A stretch of 64,000 nt of DNA from Lysobacterales bacterium (GTDB lineage Bacteria > Pseudomonadota > Gammaproteobacteria > Xanthomonadales > Xanthomonadaceae), in assembly GCA_019510125.1 (NCBI GenBank), contig JAEKKX010000013.1, forward strand, positions 1 through 64,000, given 5' to 3'. The translations under genes were made by a program, and so were the position numbers. The notes below the pieces were generated by a model. That model was not told the origin of the DNA, did no database searches, and saw only the letters and a program-made list of their open reading frames with translations. Positions 49,866 through 57,755 of this stretch are shown here, piece by piece (within the stretch, counting starts at the first letter, position 1; every line of letters begins with the position of its first letter).

Positions 49866-50915
49866 TCACCCGCCCCGCTGCGCCCGCAGCACCTGGCGGG
49901 TGCTGCCGAGGGTCGGCAGGTCGAGCGTCAGCGGCAGCGCCTGCAGCCGCTTCAGCGCCGCGCGCCGGGCGTCGAGCGTGGGCGACGGCGGCCACAGCCG
50001 CGGCAGCCACGCGTCGGCGCGGCCCAGTGCGGCCCGGTAACCGGCGGGGTCGCGGCGGTCGATCGCGCTGCGCGCCAGCGCCAGTTCGAGTTCGAGCGCG
50101 GTGCGCGCGGCGGTGCGGTCCTCCGCCGACAGCGCGACCTGCGCGTCGTCGTGGCGCACCTGCACCAGCGTCGCCAGCACCCGCTCCCACCACGGCGCGC
50201 CGCCGGCGGCCGGCGCCAGCGCGGGCGTGGCGGGATCGTCCGGCAGGGCGCGGGCGAAGGCGTCGAGCTGGACCATCGCCCGGCGCGCGGGGTCGCCGTC
50301 GAGCGCGGCGAGCGCGGCGCGCTCCTGCGCCAGCGCCTGCTTGGCGTTGAGCGTGCCCGGGGTGTCGATGCCGTCGAGCACGTCGGCGGCGAGCGCGTAC
50401 GCGTGGCGTGCGCCGTCGAGATCGCCGGCCAGCCGCAGCCGCTGTTCGCCGAGGGTCAGCAGCAGTTCGGTCTCGTCCAGGCGCAGCGCCTGCGCGCCCT
50501 TGCGATCGGCGTCGGCGAGGCGGGTGACCTGCTGTTCGAGCAGCGCCGCGCGCTGGCCCAGGCCCAGCAGTTCGTCGCGGAGCACGCGGTTGGTGGCGTC
50601 GGCCTGCTGCAGGCGCTGGCCGTGGCCGCGCACGTCGCGGCGCAGGCCGTCGAGGCGGGATTCGGTCGCGCGCAGGCGCTGGTCGGCCTCGATCTCCGCC
50701 ACGCGGGCGGCGGCGTCCCGGCGATGGTCGAGGTACCACAGGCCGCCGCCGAGCGCGACGATCGCGATCGCGATCCACCAGCCGGCGCGGCCGCCGCGCT
50801 GCGCGGCGCCGGGGGGCGCGACGGGCGCCGGTGCGGCGGCGGCCGCCGCGGGCGCCGATGCGGCGGGCGCCGGTGCAGGTGGAGCGGGCGGCGGCGAGGG
50901 ATCCGGATCGGTCAT
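49866..50915 (-). CDS. hemX: HemX-like protein
   Basis: A 349-residue single-pass membrane protein. A Pro/Ala-rich cytoplasmic N-terminus (1-40) precedes one helix (GWWIAIAIVALGGGLWYL) and a periplasmic part with a coiled coil (about 65-140) and helical repeats (DETELLLTLGEQRLRLAGDLDGARHAYALAADVL). It fits the HemX family (often mislabelled uroporphyrinogen-III C-methyltransferase); no SAM site is seen. Its ATG overlaps the hemD stop (ATGA), as expected for a hemD-hemX-hemY operon. Confidence 0.85.
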   Translation of the reverse strand: MTDPDPSPPPAPPAPAPAASAPAAAAAAPAPVAPPGAAQRGGRAGWWIAIAIVALGGGLWYLDHRRDAAARVAEIEADQRLRATESRLDGLRRDVRGHGQRLQQADATNRVLRDELLGLGQRAALLEQQVTRLADADRKGAQALRLDETELLLTLGEQRLRLAGDLDGARHAYALAADVLDGIDTPGTLNAKQALAQERAALAALDGDPARRAMVQLDAFARALPDDPATPALAPAAGGAPWWERVLATLVQVRHDDAQVALSAEDRTAARTALELELALARSAIDRRDPAGYRAALGRADAWLPRLWPPSPTLDARRAALKRLQALPLTLDLPTLGSTRQVLRAQRGG

Positions 50916-51751
50916 GGGCGCGGGGCGGCCGCATCCTGCGCGGCGTTGCCGGCATGGTAGCCGGATTGTCCCGCGATCGCGGCCAGCAACTGCGCCGGTC
51001 GCGGCCCGGCGGCGATCCGCACGTCGTCGCAGCCGGCATCGCGCGCGAGCGCGGCGAGGCGCGCGCTGGCCGCGATCACGCACGCCGCGCGCAGCCGCGC
51101 GGCGATGTCGTCCGGCACCGCGGCGAGGATCCGCTGCAGCGCTTCGCCGCTGCTCACCGGCAGCACCAGCGGGCCGTCGATCGCGCGCAGCCGCGCCAGC
51201 GTCGCGGCGCCGGGCGTGGTCGGCACGCGCGCATACACGTCGGCGCGGACCACCTGCGCGCCGCGCGCGGCGAGGGCCGGCGCCAGCCGGTCGCGTCCGC
51301 CGGGCGCGGTGAGCAGGCCGATCCGGCGACCGGCCAGCGCCTGCAGCGACGGCAGCGCGAGCAGGCCCTCGCTGTCCATCCGCGCCGGCGCCTGCACCCC
51401 GGCCACGCCGGCGCGGCGCAGGGCGGCGGCGGTCGCGGTGCCGATCGCGAACCACGCCTGTCCGCGGCGCGCGCGCAGCGGCGCGAGGGTCGCCGCCGCG
51501 CGCACCGCGGCGGGGCTGGTGGCGATCACGCCCGCCGCGCCCAGCGCCTCGCGCAGCGCGCGGAGGGTGTCGGCGTCGTCGCGCACCGCGATCCGCCACG
51601 GCGACAGCGCCAGCACCCGCAGGCCGCGGGCGGCGCGGCGCATCGCGGCGTGATCGCCGACCGGACGCAGCGACACCACCGTCGGCGCGGCGTCCACGGG
51701 CACGACATCGGGGGGCGTGGCGTATCCTCGCGGGCGGCGGCGGGGCGGCAT
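50912..51751 (-). CDS. hemD: Uroporphyrinogen-III synthase
   Basis: A 279-residue cytoplasmic enzyme that cyclises hydroxymethylbilane to uroporphyrinogen III in heme synthesis. The two-domain pattern is recognisable: VVSLRPVGDHAAMRRAARGLRVLALSPWRI, GVIATSPAAVRAAA, FAIGTATAAALRRAGV, IGLLTAPGGRDRLAPALAARGAQVVRADVYARV and VSSGEALQRIL. The family is poorly conserved, but order and context (hemX downstream) support the call. The ATG at 51751 (MPPRRRPRG) is chosen for the position of the first domain. Confidence 0.88.
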   Translation of the reverse strand: MPPRRRPRGYATPPDVVPVDAAPTVVSLRPVGDHAAMRRAARGLRVLALSPWRIAVRDDADTLRALREALGAAGVIATSPAAVRAAATLAPLRARRGQAWFAIGTATAAALRRAGVAGVQAPARMDSEGLLALPSLQALAGRRIGLLTAPGGRDRLAPALAARGAQVVRADVYARVPTTPGAATLARLRAIDGPLVLPVSSGEALQRILAAVPDDIAARLRAACVIAASARLAALARDAGCDDVRIAAGPRPAQLLAAIAGQSGYHAGNAAQDAAAPRP

Positions 51752-51851
51752 GCGTCCAGCTTGGCCGCTGCCCCCGGGCTCCGCAAGCGCGCGCGTCGTC
51801 GCGTTTCCGTTGCGCGCTTCCCGCCGCACTCTCCACGTTCCGGATCGCCGC

Positions 51852-52322
51852 ATGACCGATGACGCCCGCACCGCCCGCCTGCAAGCGCTCGAAGCCGAAC
51901 TGCTGGCGATGCCGCCGGTCGCCGCGCTCGGACTGCGCGTGGCCTCGGCCGCGGACGACGACCGCCTGTGCCTGCGCGCGCCGCTCGCGGCCAACGTCAA
52001 CGACAAGGGCTGTGCGTTCGGCGGCAGCCTGGTCTCGCTGATGACGCTGGCCGGCTGGGGCCTGATCGTCCGCCGCCTGGCCGAGGCCGGCGAAGACGCC
52101 GACGTGTACGTCGCCGCCAGCGAAGTGCGCTATCGCGCGCCGCTGTACGCCGAGCTGGCGGCGGTGGCGGAACCGGCCGAAGGCGAATCGTGGGCGGCGT
52201 TCCTCGCGGCCCTGCGCGACACCGGCAAGGCCCGGTTCGCGGTGGCGGCGCACGTCCCGCTGCCTGAAGGCGGGGTGGCTGCGGAGTGCCTGGGGCGCTA
52301 TACCGCGGTACGCAGGGGGTAG
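51852..52322 (+). CDS. Hotdog-fold thioesterase-like protein (YiiD C-terminal type)
   Basis: A 156-residue cytoplasmic protein. The sequence ANVNDKGCAFGGSLVSLMTLAGWGLIVRRL and DADVYVAASEVRYRAPLYAEL match the putative thioesterase domain at the C-terminus of YiiD, likely hydrolysing an acyl-CoA or acyl-ACP. It is divergent from hemD, with 100 bp between the starts, and its stop codon is 1 bp before the next ATG. The substrate is unknown. Confidence 0.78.
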   Translation: MTDDARTARLQALEAELLAMPPVAALGLRVASAADDDRLCLRAPLAANVNDKGCAFGGSLVSLMTLAGWGLIVRRLAEAGEDADVYVAASEVRYRAPLYAELAAVAEPAEGESWAAFLAALRDTGKARFAVAAHVPLPEGGVAAECLGRYTAVRRG

Positions 52323-52323
52323 G

Positions 52324-52818
52324 ATGCCGACTGCTCCCGCCGCCGACCCCCGGATGCCGATGCCCCGTTCCGCCTCCCGCCTCCCGCGTCCCGTCCTCCG
52401 CGCCTTCGCCCACGGCCTGCTGGTGGTCCTGCTGGTGGCGCTGGCCGGCAACGCCTTCGCCGGCAAGGGCGCCAAGAAGCGCGACCTGCTCAACCGCAAC
52501 CAGTACGCCTACTCCGCGGCGATCCGCTGGGGCGATTTCGAAGGCGCGAGCAGCATGGTCGACCCCAAGGTCCGCAAGGACCATCCGCTGACTGACGTCG
52601 ATTTCTCCCGCTACGCGCAGATCCAGGTCACCGCCTACCGCGACCTGGCGACGATGCCCGGTCCCGACGACACGGTGCTGCGGGAAATCCAGATCGAACT
52701 GGTCAACCGCAACACCCTGAGCGAGCGCAAGATGCGCTACACCGAGGTCTGGCGCTACGACCCCGAGACCAGGAACTGGTGGATCGCCGGCCTGCCGGAC
52801 TTCTGGCAGGGCCAGTAA
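52324..52818 (+). CDS. Exported protein of unknown function
   Basis: A 164-residue protein with an N-terminal signal (PVLRAFAHGLLVVLLVALAGNAFAG, about 21-46). The mature part is conserved-looking: RDLLNRNQYAYSAAIRWGDFEGASSMVDPKVRKDHPL and KMRYTEVWRYDPETRNWWIAGLPDFWQ, resembling an NTF2/DUF4440-like small fold (inference). ATG at 52324 follows GGGGGTAGG; an ATG at 52354 would also keep the signal peptide. It sits directly after the thioesterase gene, probably in the same transcript. Confidence 0.75.
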   Translation: MPTAPAADPRMPMPRSASRLPRPVLRAFAHGLLVVLLVALAGNAFAGKGAKKRDLLNRNQYAYSAAIRWGDFEGASSMVDPKVRKDHPLTDVDFSRYAQIQVTAYRDLATMPGPDDTVLREIQIELVNRNTLSERKMRYTEVWRYDPETRNWWIAGLPDFWQGQ

Positions 52819-52933
52819 CCGCCTCGCCGGGCCGCCCGCCCGGCGGCTTTGCCAGCCGCGCCGCCGCGGGCGACAATGCCGCCCCCGCGCGCCCGATCGC
52901 GCACCCGCTCGCGCCTCCGGAATCCCGCCGCCC

Positions 52934-53371
52934 GTGACTTTCCAGGAACTCTGGGCCTTCGCCGCCCGCAATCCCGTCTACAGCATCGCCTTCGTCGGCC
53001 TGACGGCGGCCATCATCGCCAACGAGGCCGCGCGGCTGCTGCGCGGCTACAAGGCGCTGGCGCCGTCCCAGGTCACCGCGCTGATCAACCAGGAGAACGC
53101 GCTGGTGGTCGACCTGCGCGCCGCCAGCGATTTCCAGGCCGGGCACATCGCCGGGTCGAAGAACGTGCAGATGGCCCAGTTCGATCCCGAGAACAAGCAG
53201 TTGGCGCCGGCCCGGGCGCTGCCGATCGTGCTGGTCTGCCAGAACGGGGTCACCGTCAACGGCGCCGCCAAGCGGCTGAAGAAGGCCGGGTTCGAGCGCG
53301 TCCACATCCTCGAGGGCGGCATCACCGCCTGGCGCCAGGCCGACCTGCCGCTGGTCAAGGGCAAGGCCTGA
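52934..53371 (+). CDS. Membrane-anchored rhodanese-like protein
   Basis: A 145-residue protein. An N-terminal helix (YSIAFVGLTAAIIANEAARLL) anchors a rhodanese domain (ALVVDLRAASDFQAGHIAGSKNV, catalytic Cys in IVLVCQNGVTVNGAAKRL, GFERVHILEGGITAWRQADLPL). It matches YibN of E. coli, encoded upstream of secB there too. It transfers sulfur or handles persulfides; the exact role is unknown. The start is the GTG at 52934. Confidence 0.88.
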   Translation: MTFQELWAFAARNPVYSIAFVGLTAAIIANEAARLLRGYKALAPSQVTALINQENALVVDLRAASDFQAGHIAGSKNVQMAQFDPENKQLAPARALPIVLVCQNGVTVNGAAKRLKKAGFERVHILEGGITAWRQADLPLVKGKA

Positions 53372-53467
53372 GCCCCGCCGGGATTGCAATCCCGGCCCCG
53401 GGCGCCCACATCCCTTCCGCAGTCGACGCCCGCCGCCGCGCCGCCGGTCCCGCGGGCGCGTGCGTGC

Positions 53468-53473
53468 CATAAT
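53468..53473 (+). promoter_or_regulatory. Candidate -10 element of secB
   Basis: CATAAT, five of six to consensus, 42 bp before the secB ATG, in otherwise GC-rich DNA. No clear -35 is seen. Confidence 0.35.
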
Positions 53474-53514
53474 CGACCTCTTTCCGCGCTACGAACCTTC
53501 CAGGAGCACCCGCC

Positions 53515-54021
53515 ATGTCCGAACCCGTCGCCAACGGCGCCGCCGCCGAAGCCAACGGCCCGACCTTCAGCGTCGAGAAGATCTACGTCAAGGATGTCTC
53601 GTTCGAGGCCCCGGGCGCCCCGCAGGTGTTCAGCGAGCAGGGCCAGCCGGCCCTCGAGATGAACCTGAACCAGCGCGTCCAGCGCCTGGCCGACGCGCTG
53701 TTCGAGGTCGAACTGGGCGTGACCCTGACCTGCAAGCTCGAAGACCGGACCGTGTACCTGGCCGAAGTCCGCCAGGCCGGCCTGTTCGGGCTGGGCGGCT
53801 TCGACGACCAGAACCTCGACGCGATGCTCGGCATCCACTGCCCGACGGTGCTGTATCCCTACGCCCGCCAGACCATCAGCGACCTGATCACGGCCGGCGG
53901 CTTCCCGCCGTTCCTGCTGCAGCCGATCAACTTCGAAGGCCTGTACGCCGAAGGCCTGCGCCAGCGCGCCGCCCAGCAGGGCGCCGGTCTGGCCGGTGCT
54001 GAGACCGCCGGCAACGCCTGA
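53515..54021 (+). CDS. secB: Protein-export chaperone SecB
   Basis: A 168-residue cytosolic chaperone that keeps preproteins unfolded and delivers them to SecA. The typical core is present: [93 protein letters not shown] precedes the ATG. The number of exported proteins in this window fits a need for SecB. Confidence 0.96.
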   Translation: MSEPVANGAAAEANGPTFSVEKIYVKDVSFEAPGAPQVFSEQGQPALEMNLNQRVQRLADALFEVELGVTLTCKLEDRTVYLAEVRQAGLFGLGGFDDQNLDAMLGIHCPTVLYPYARQTISDLITAGGFPPFLLQPINFEGLYAEGLRQRAAQQGAGLAGAETAGNA

Positions 54022-54043
54022 GCGTCGGCCGTCGGCCACGCGC

Positions 54044-55084
54044 ATGAACGACCGCGTCGATGATGCGGCCCCGGCCGTCGCCGTCCTCGGCGCCGGCTCC
54101 TGGGGCACGGCCCTGGCGGCGCTGATCGCCCGCCACGGCCATCCCGTGGTGCTGTGGGGGCGCGACGCCGCGACGATCGCGGCGATCGACGAACGCCATG
54201 AAAATCCCCGCTACCTGCCGGGGATTGCGCTGCCCGGAACCCTGCGCGCCACCACCGACCTCGCCGCGGCCCTCGCCGGCTGCGACCTGGTGCTGGTGGT
54301 GGTGCCCTCGCACGCGTTCGCCGAAACCCTGCGCCAACTGGCGCCGCTGCGTCCCGCGCACGCGGGCGTGGCCTGGGCGACCAAGGGCTTCGAGCCCGGT
54401 TCCGGGCGCTTCCTGCACGAGGTCGCCGGCGAACTGCTGCCGGAGGGCGTGCCGCTGGCGGTGGTCACCGGCCCCTCGTTCGCCAAGGAAGTCGCGCAGG
54501 GCCTGCCGACCGCGCTGACCGTGCATTCGGACGACCCCGGCTTCGCCCAGCAGGTCGCCGACGTGCTGCACGGGCCGTCGTTCCGCGCCTACACCGGCGA
54601 CGACATGCTCGGCGCCGAGCTCGGCGGGGCGATGAAGAACGTCCTCGCGGTCGCCACCGGCGTCGCCGACGGCATGGACCTGGGCCTCAACGCTCGCGCC
54701 GGGCTGATCACCCGCGGCCTCAACGAGATGCTGCGCCTGAACCTCGCCATCGGCGGCAAGGCCGAGACCCTGATGGGCCTCGCCGGGCTCGGCGACCTGG
54801 TGCTGACCTGCACCGGCGACCTGTCGCGCAACCGGCGCCTGGGCCTCGCGCTCGGCCGCGGCCAGTCGATCGACGCCGCGGTGCGCGAGATCGGCCAGGT
54901 GGTCGAGTCGATCCAGACCGCCGAGGAAGTGATGCGCCAGGCCGATCGCCACGGCATCGAGCTGCCGATCTCCTCCAACGTCCGCGACGTGCTCAAGGGC
55001 GAGATCACCCCGGGCGAAGGCCTCAAGCGGCTGATGGGGCGCGAACAGAAGCCGGAATACCCGCACGGGCTGTTCGGCGACTGA
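54044..55084 (+). CDS. gpsA: NAD(P)-dependent glycerol-3-phosphate dehydrogenase
   Basis: A 346-residue cytoplasmic enzyme that reduces dihydroxyacetone phosphate to glycerol 3-phosphate for phospholipid synthesis. The nucleotide motif is [13 protein letters not shown]. Catalytic and signature segments are [52 protein letters not shown] and [20 protein letters not shown]. The ATG at 54044 is chosen; an upstream frame start adds residues without homology. The gene lies 22 bp after secB, a common pairing. Confidence 0.96.
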   Translation: MNDRVDDAAPAVAVLGAGSWGTALAALIARHGHPVVLWGRDAATIAAIDERHENPRYLPGIALPGTLRATTDLAAALAGCDLVLVVVPSHAFAETLRQLAPLRPAHAGVAWATKGFEPGSGRFLHEVAGELLPEGVPLAVVTGPSFAKEVAQGLPTALTVHSDDPGFAQQVADVLHGPSFRAYTGDDMLGAELGGAMKNVLAVATGVADGMDLGLNARAGLITRGLNEMLRLNLAIGGKAETLMGLAGLGDLVLTCTGDLSRNRRLGLALGRGQSIDAAVREIGQVVESIQTAEEVMRQADRHGIELPISSNVRDVLKGEITPGEGLKRLMGREQKPEYPHGLFGD

Positions 55085-55124
55085 GACCGTCGCGCGGCCC
55101 TCGCGCGTACGCTGCGCGGAAAGG

Positions 55125-55151
55125 AAAAAGCCCGGCGATGCCGGGCTTTTT
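55125..55151. terminator. Bidirectional rho-independent terminator
   Basis: AAAAAGCCCGGC-GAT-GCCGGGCTTTTT, a perfect 12-bp stem with A-tract and T-tract on its two sides, placed between the convergent gpsA and Ax21-like genes. It can serve both. Confidence 0.9.
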
Positions 55152-55174
55152 CGCATGCGTCGGGACGCGGCGGA

Positions 55175-55768
55175 TCAGAAGCTGGCGCGCACGCCGACCA
55201 TGTACTGCGAGGTCAGGTCGCCGAATTCGCCTTCGCCGACGATGCCCCAGGTCTCGTTGATGATGAACTGGGCGCCGATCGTGCCGCTGAACTCGCTGTC
55301 GTAGTCGCTGCCGTTGACGTAGTTGGCCTTGATCCAGCCTTCGAAGTTGTTGCCCATCGCGCTGCGCAGGCCGGCCGAGACCTTCACCCCGTCGAAATTG
55401 TCGCGGTAGGCCGACGAATCCAGCTCGGTGTGCTGGAAGCCGCCTTCGGCGAAGAAATCGGCGTTGTCGAAGATGGTATGGCGGTAGCCCAGGCCGATGT
55501 TCGACTGGCGGGCGTTGATGTTGGTCGGCAGGTCGCTGTTGCGCGACCAGGCGTAGCCGCCGAACAGGTACAGGTCGTCGGTCATCTCGATCGAGGTGCG
55601 CACGGCGGCGCCGTCGAAGTCGAAACTGTCGTTCCCCAGGTTCGGGGTGTCGACGACGATGCGCTGGAAACCGCCTTCGACGTAGGTGTAGCCGCCGAGG
55701 CTGTCGCGGGCGGATGCCGCGAACGGCAGACAGGCCAGCACGAGCGCGGCCGCAAGATGCTTCTTCAT
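55175..55768 (-). CDS. Ax21-like outer-membrane beta-barrel protein 1
   Basis: A 197-residue protein with signal peptide (MKKHLAAALVLACLPFAASA), then alternating aromatic beta-strands of an eight-strand barrel ending in SQYMVGVRASF, with the C-terminal Phe needed for barrel insertion. SLGGYTYVEGGFQRIVVD and LYLFGGYAWSRNSD follow the Ax21 pattern. It is the most diverged of three tandem paralogues. GGGGAGATTC precedes the ATG. Function in the outer membrane is not settled; Ax21 of Xanthomonas is exported in vesicles. Confidence 0.85.
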   Translation of the reverse strand: MKKHLAAALVLACLPFAASARDSLGGYTYVEGGFQRIVVDTPNLGNDSFDFDGAAVRTSIEMTDDLYLFGGYAWSRNSDLPTNINARQSNIGLGYRHTIFDNADFFAEGGFQHTELDSSAYRDNFDGVKVSAGLRSAMGNNFEGWIKANYVNGSDYDSEFSGTIGAQFIINETWGIVGEGEFGDLTSQYMVGVRASF

Positions 55769-55919
55769 GAATCTCCCCATTGCCGGTGGCGTTGCCGTCG
55801 GCGTCGCCGGTAGTGTCGGTGGTCTGGCGTCCGGCGGACGCCGGGCGCGGTCTGCCAGTGTACCCAAGGCCGGCGCGTCGCGCAGCCGACGCCCGGCCGC
55901 CCGTCCGCCGGAAACGCGA

Positions 55920-55941
55920 ACGCCCGGCCGGGGCCGGGCGT
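55920..55941 (-). terminator. Hairpin after the second Ax21-like gene
   Basis: ACGCCCGGCC-GG-GGCCGGGCGT, a 10-bp stem 50 bp beyond the stop at 55991. No T-tract on the minus strand, so efficiency is uncertain. Confidence 0.5.
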
Positions 55942-55990
55942 CGCGGGCAGGCAATCCCGGAGGCATCCTCGCGGACGCTGGCGGGACCGG

Positions 55991-56575
55991 TCAGAAGCTG
56001 GCGCGCACGCCGACCTGCCAGTTGTCGGCGTCCGCGCCGATGAAGTTGTATTCGTTGAAGTGGTACTGGCCGTAGACGCCCCAGGTGTCGTTGAACTTGA
56101 CCAGGCCGTTGACGTTCAGGCCGACCACCTTGTCGCTGTTCTCGACGCCGGTCCAGGTCACCTTGGCGCCGAGCTCGACGTGCTCGCCCAGCGCCGAACG
56201 CACGCCCACCGCGGCGCGGTAGCCGTCGTTGTGGTAGTCGGTGCCGGACAGGCGGGTGTTCATGCCGATGTAGCTGATCTCGGCCAGCAGGTCGGTGCCT
56301 TCGGCCAGGCTGTGGTGGTAGCCGCCGGTCAGCTCCCACGGGGCGATGTCTTCGCCGTGGAGGCTGTCCTTGTGCATGGCGATCGCACCGTAGAAGGCGT
56401 CGCCGAAGCCGCCCTGGGCCTTGATGGCGTAGCCGTCCGGCTTGGCGCTGAAGCCCGAGTCGGTCAGTTCGGTCTTGCTGTAGCCGACCTCGACGAAGCT
56501 GTAGTGCAGCTCGGCGGCATTGGCGGCGGCGAAGGGTGCGGACGCCAGCAGCGCCAGTGCAAGGTACTTCTTCAT
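55991..56575 (-). CDS. Ax21-like outer-membrane beta-barrel protein 2
   Basis: A 194-residue protein with signal peptide (MKKYLALALLASAPFAAANA) and barrel strands such as AELHYSFVEVGYSKTELTD, VKFNDTWGVYGQYHFNEYNF and the end NWQVGVRASF. The last residues are identical to paralogue 1 (VGVRASF). The ATG at 56575 follows CAGGGGATTAC; an upstream in-frame ATG adds six residues and is less likely. The leader contains a hairpin with U-tract right behind the predicted transcription start. Confidence 0.87.
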   Translation of the reverse strand: MKKYLALALLASAPFAAANAAELHYSFVEVGYSKTELTDSGFSAKPDGYAIKAQGGFGDAFYGAIAMHKDSLHGEDIAPWELTGGYHHSLAEGTDLLAEISYIGMNTRLSGTDYHNDGYRAAVGVRSALGEHVELGAKVTWTGVENSDKVVGLNVNGLVKFNDTWGVYGQYHFNEYNFIGADADNWQVGVRASF

Positions 56576-56594
56576 GTAATCCCCTGATTTCAAT

Positions 56595-56651
56595 AAAAAA
56601 AAGCCGCCAGCGGCGGCCGAGACATCTTAATGAAATATTGACATTTGACAA
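56595..56651 (-). promoter_or_regulatory. Candidate promoter and 5' hairpin of Ax21-like gene 2
   Basis: On the minus strand TTGTCA (56651-56646), 16 bp, TAAGAT (56629-56624). The predicted transcript starts near 56617, where a 6-bp GC stem (GCCGCC-GCT-GGCGGC) is followed by eight U residues. This looks like an intrinsic terminator at the very 5' end, or a stabilising stem-loop as in some omp messages. Confidence 0.45.
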
Positions 56652-56687
56652 CCCCGCCGTCGGTCCAGCGGCCGCGCAGACACCAGA

Positions 56688-56709
56688 AAGCCCGGCTTGC
56701 GCCGGGCTT
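56688..56709 (-). terminator. Terminator of the third Ax21-like gene
   Basis: A perfect 9-bp stem (AAGCCCGGC and complement) with a TTGC loop, about 100 bp beyond the stop at 56808; TT residues follow on the minus strand. Confidence 0.6.
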
Positions 56710-56807
56710 CCAGGTCGCGACCGGGAGAGGTCGGTCGCGAGAACGGCGTGGAAGGGGTCACGCCTGCCCTGCACGGGATCCGTGCGGCCGCGGGGGCGGC
56801 CGATGCA

Positions 56808-57368
56808 TCACCAACTGAAGCGCGGGCCGACGAACCACTCGGCGTCGCCGTTGGCGAACTTGACGTCGCCGTTCAGGCCCCAGTTCTCGTTGAACTTCAC
56901 GTTCGCGCCGAGGCGGCCGTAGAAGTCGCCGTCGACCTTCTCGTAGTCGCCGTAGCCGGCCATGGCGTAGCCCTCGAACTTCGGCGCCAGCGCGGCGCGG
57001 ACGCCGACCTCGGCGCTGTAGCCGTCGAGCTTGGCGCCGGCGCCGGCGTCCAGCTTCTCGTAGGCGACGCGGGTGACCAGGTCGACCTTGTCGCTCAGGC
57101 CGTAGTTGTAGCCGGCGCCGAGCTGCCACTGGTCGACGTCGATGCTGGTGTTGTCGATCTTCTGGGTGGTGTAGCCGCCGAACAGGTGGAAGTTCGGGTG
57201 CACCGCGACCGAGCCGTTGACGCCCCAGCCGTCGGCGTCGGGGACGCCGTCGTTGTTGTTGGTGGCGACGTAGCCGCCCTGGACGTAGTTGTAGGACACG
57301 CCCTCGGCCGCGGAGGCGGCGAACGGCAGGGCGGCGAGCAGGGTCAGGGCGAGGAGAGTGCGCTTCAT
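56808..57368 (-). CDS. Ax21-family outer-membrane protein
   Basis: A 186-residue barrel protein, the closest of the three to Ax21: signal peptide MKRTLLALTLLAALPFAASA, then EGVSYNYVQGGYVATNNND, GWGVNGSVAVHPNFHLFGGYTTQKID and a C-terminus AEWFVGPRFSW. AGAGGTCCACCTC precedes the ATG. Ax21 proteins occur across Xanthomonadaceae. The early claim that Ax21 activates rice XA21 immunity was withdrawn, so no elicitor role is assumed here. Confidence 0.9.
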   Translation of the reverse strand: MKRTLLALTLLAALPFAASAAEGVSYNYVQGGYVATNNNDGVPDADGWGVNGSVAVHPNFHLFGGYTTQKIDNTSIDVDQWQLGAGYNYGLSDKVDLVTRVAYEKLDAGAGAKLDGYSAEVGVRAALAPKFEGYAMAGYGDYEKVDGDFYGRLGANVKFNENWGLNGDVKFANGDAEWFVGPRFSW

Positions 57369-57755
57369 GAGGTGGACCTCTTTGGTTGTTATTGGGCCGG
57401 GGCGGGAGAGAGACAGGTGGGGCCGCCCCGGTGATGCGCATTCTCGACATTGGCGCGTAACGATTCCTTAATACTGAACCGGCCGGTACGGGAACTTTTG
57501 CGAAGCGTTCAGGCACGGGACGCGGTCGCAGCCGGTGCGACCGCGGTGGGCGAAGCTGTCCCCGTGGCGGTCGCCGAAGTTGAAATGCAACATGACATCG
57601 GCAAAACTTGCCCGCGCTCTGCAAGGACATGCTTCACAGATCGAGCTCGACGGCCAGGGATCATGGCCTCCGCGCCTTCGATGCATGCATGGAAACGCCC
57701 CCGCCGAAAGCGGGGACGGCTTGCGCCTTTCCCTCCATCGAAGACGGTGAACGAC
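57369..57755. other. Divergent intergenic region Ax21 / CFA-like operon
   Basis: 387 bp without a supported gene. It must carry promoters for both directions. An AT-richer patch (ATTCCTTAATACTGAA, 57463-57478) is the best place for a promoter; TCGACA at 57444-57449 could be its -35 on the plus strand. Confidence 0.35.

Noticed and set aside
45947-50350. A 1,467-codon plus-strand open frame across the MCE operon and hem genes
   Set aside because: Antisense to well-supported genes on the minus strand, with no recognisable domain and low-complexity Gln/Arg/Ala content.
57580-57608. Promoter TTGAAA-17-AAAACT before the CFA-like gene
   Set aside because: The -10 half is poor and an AT-richer patch further upstream is at least as good; not strong enough to list.
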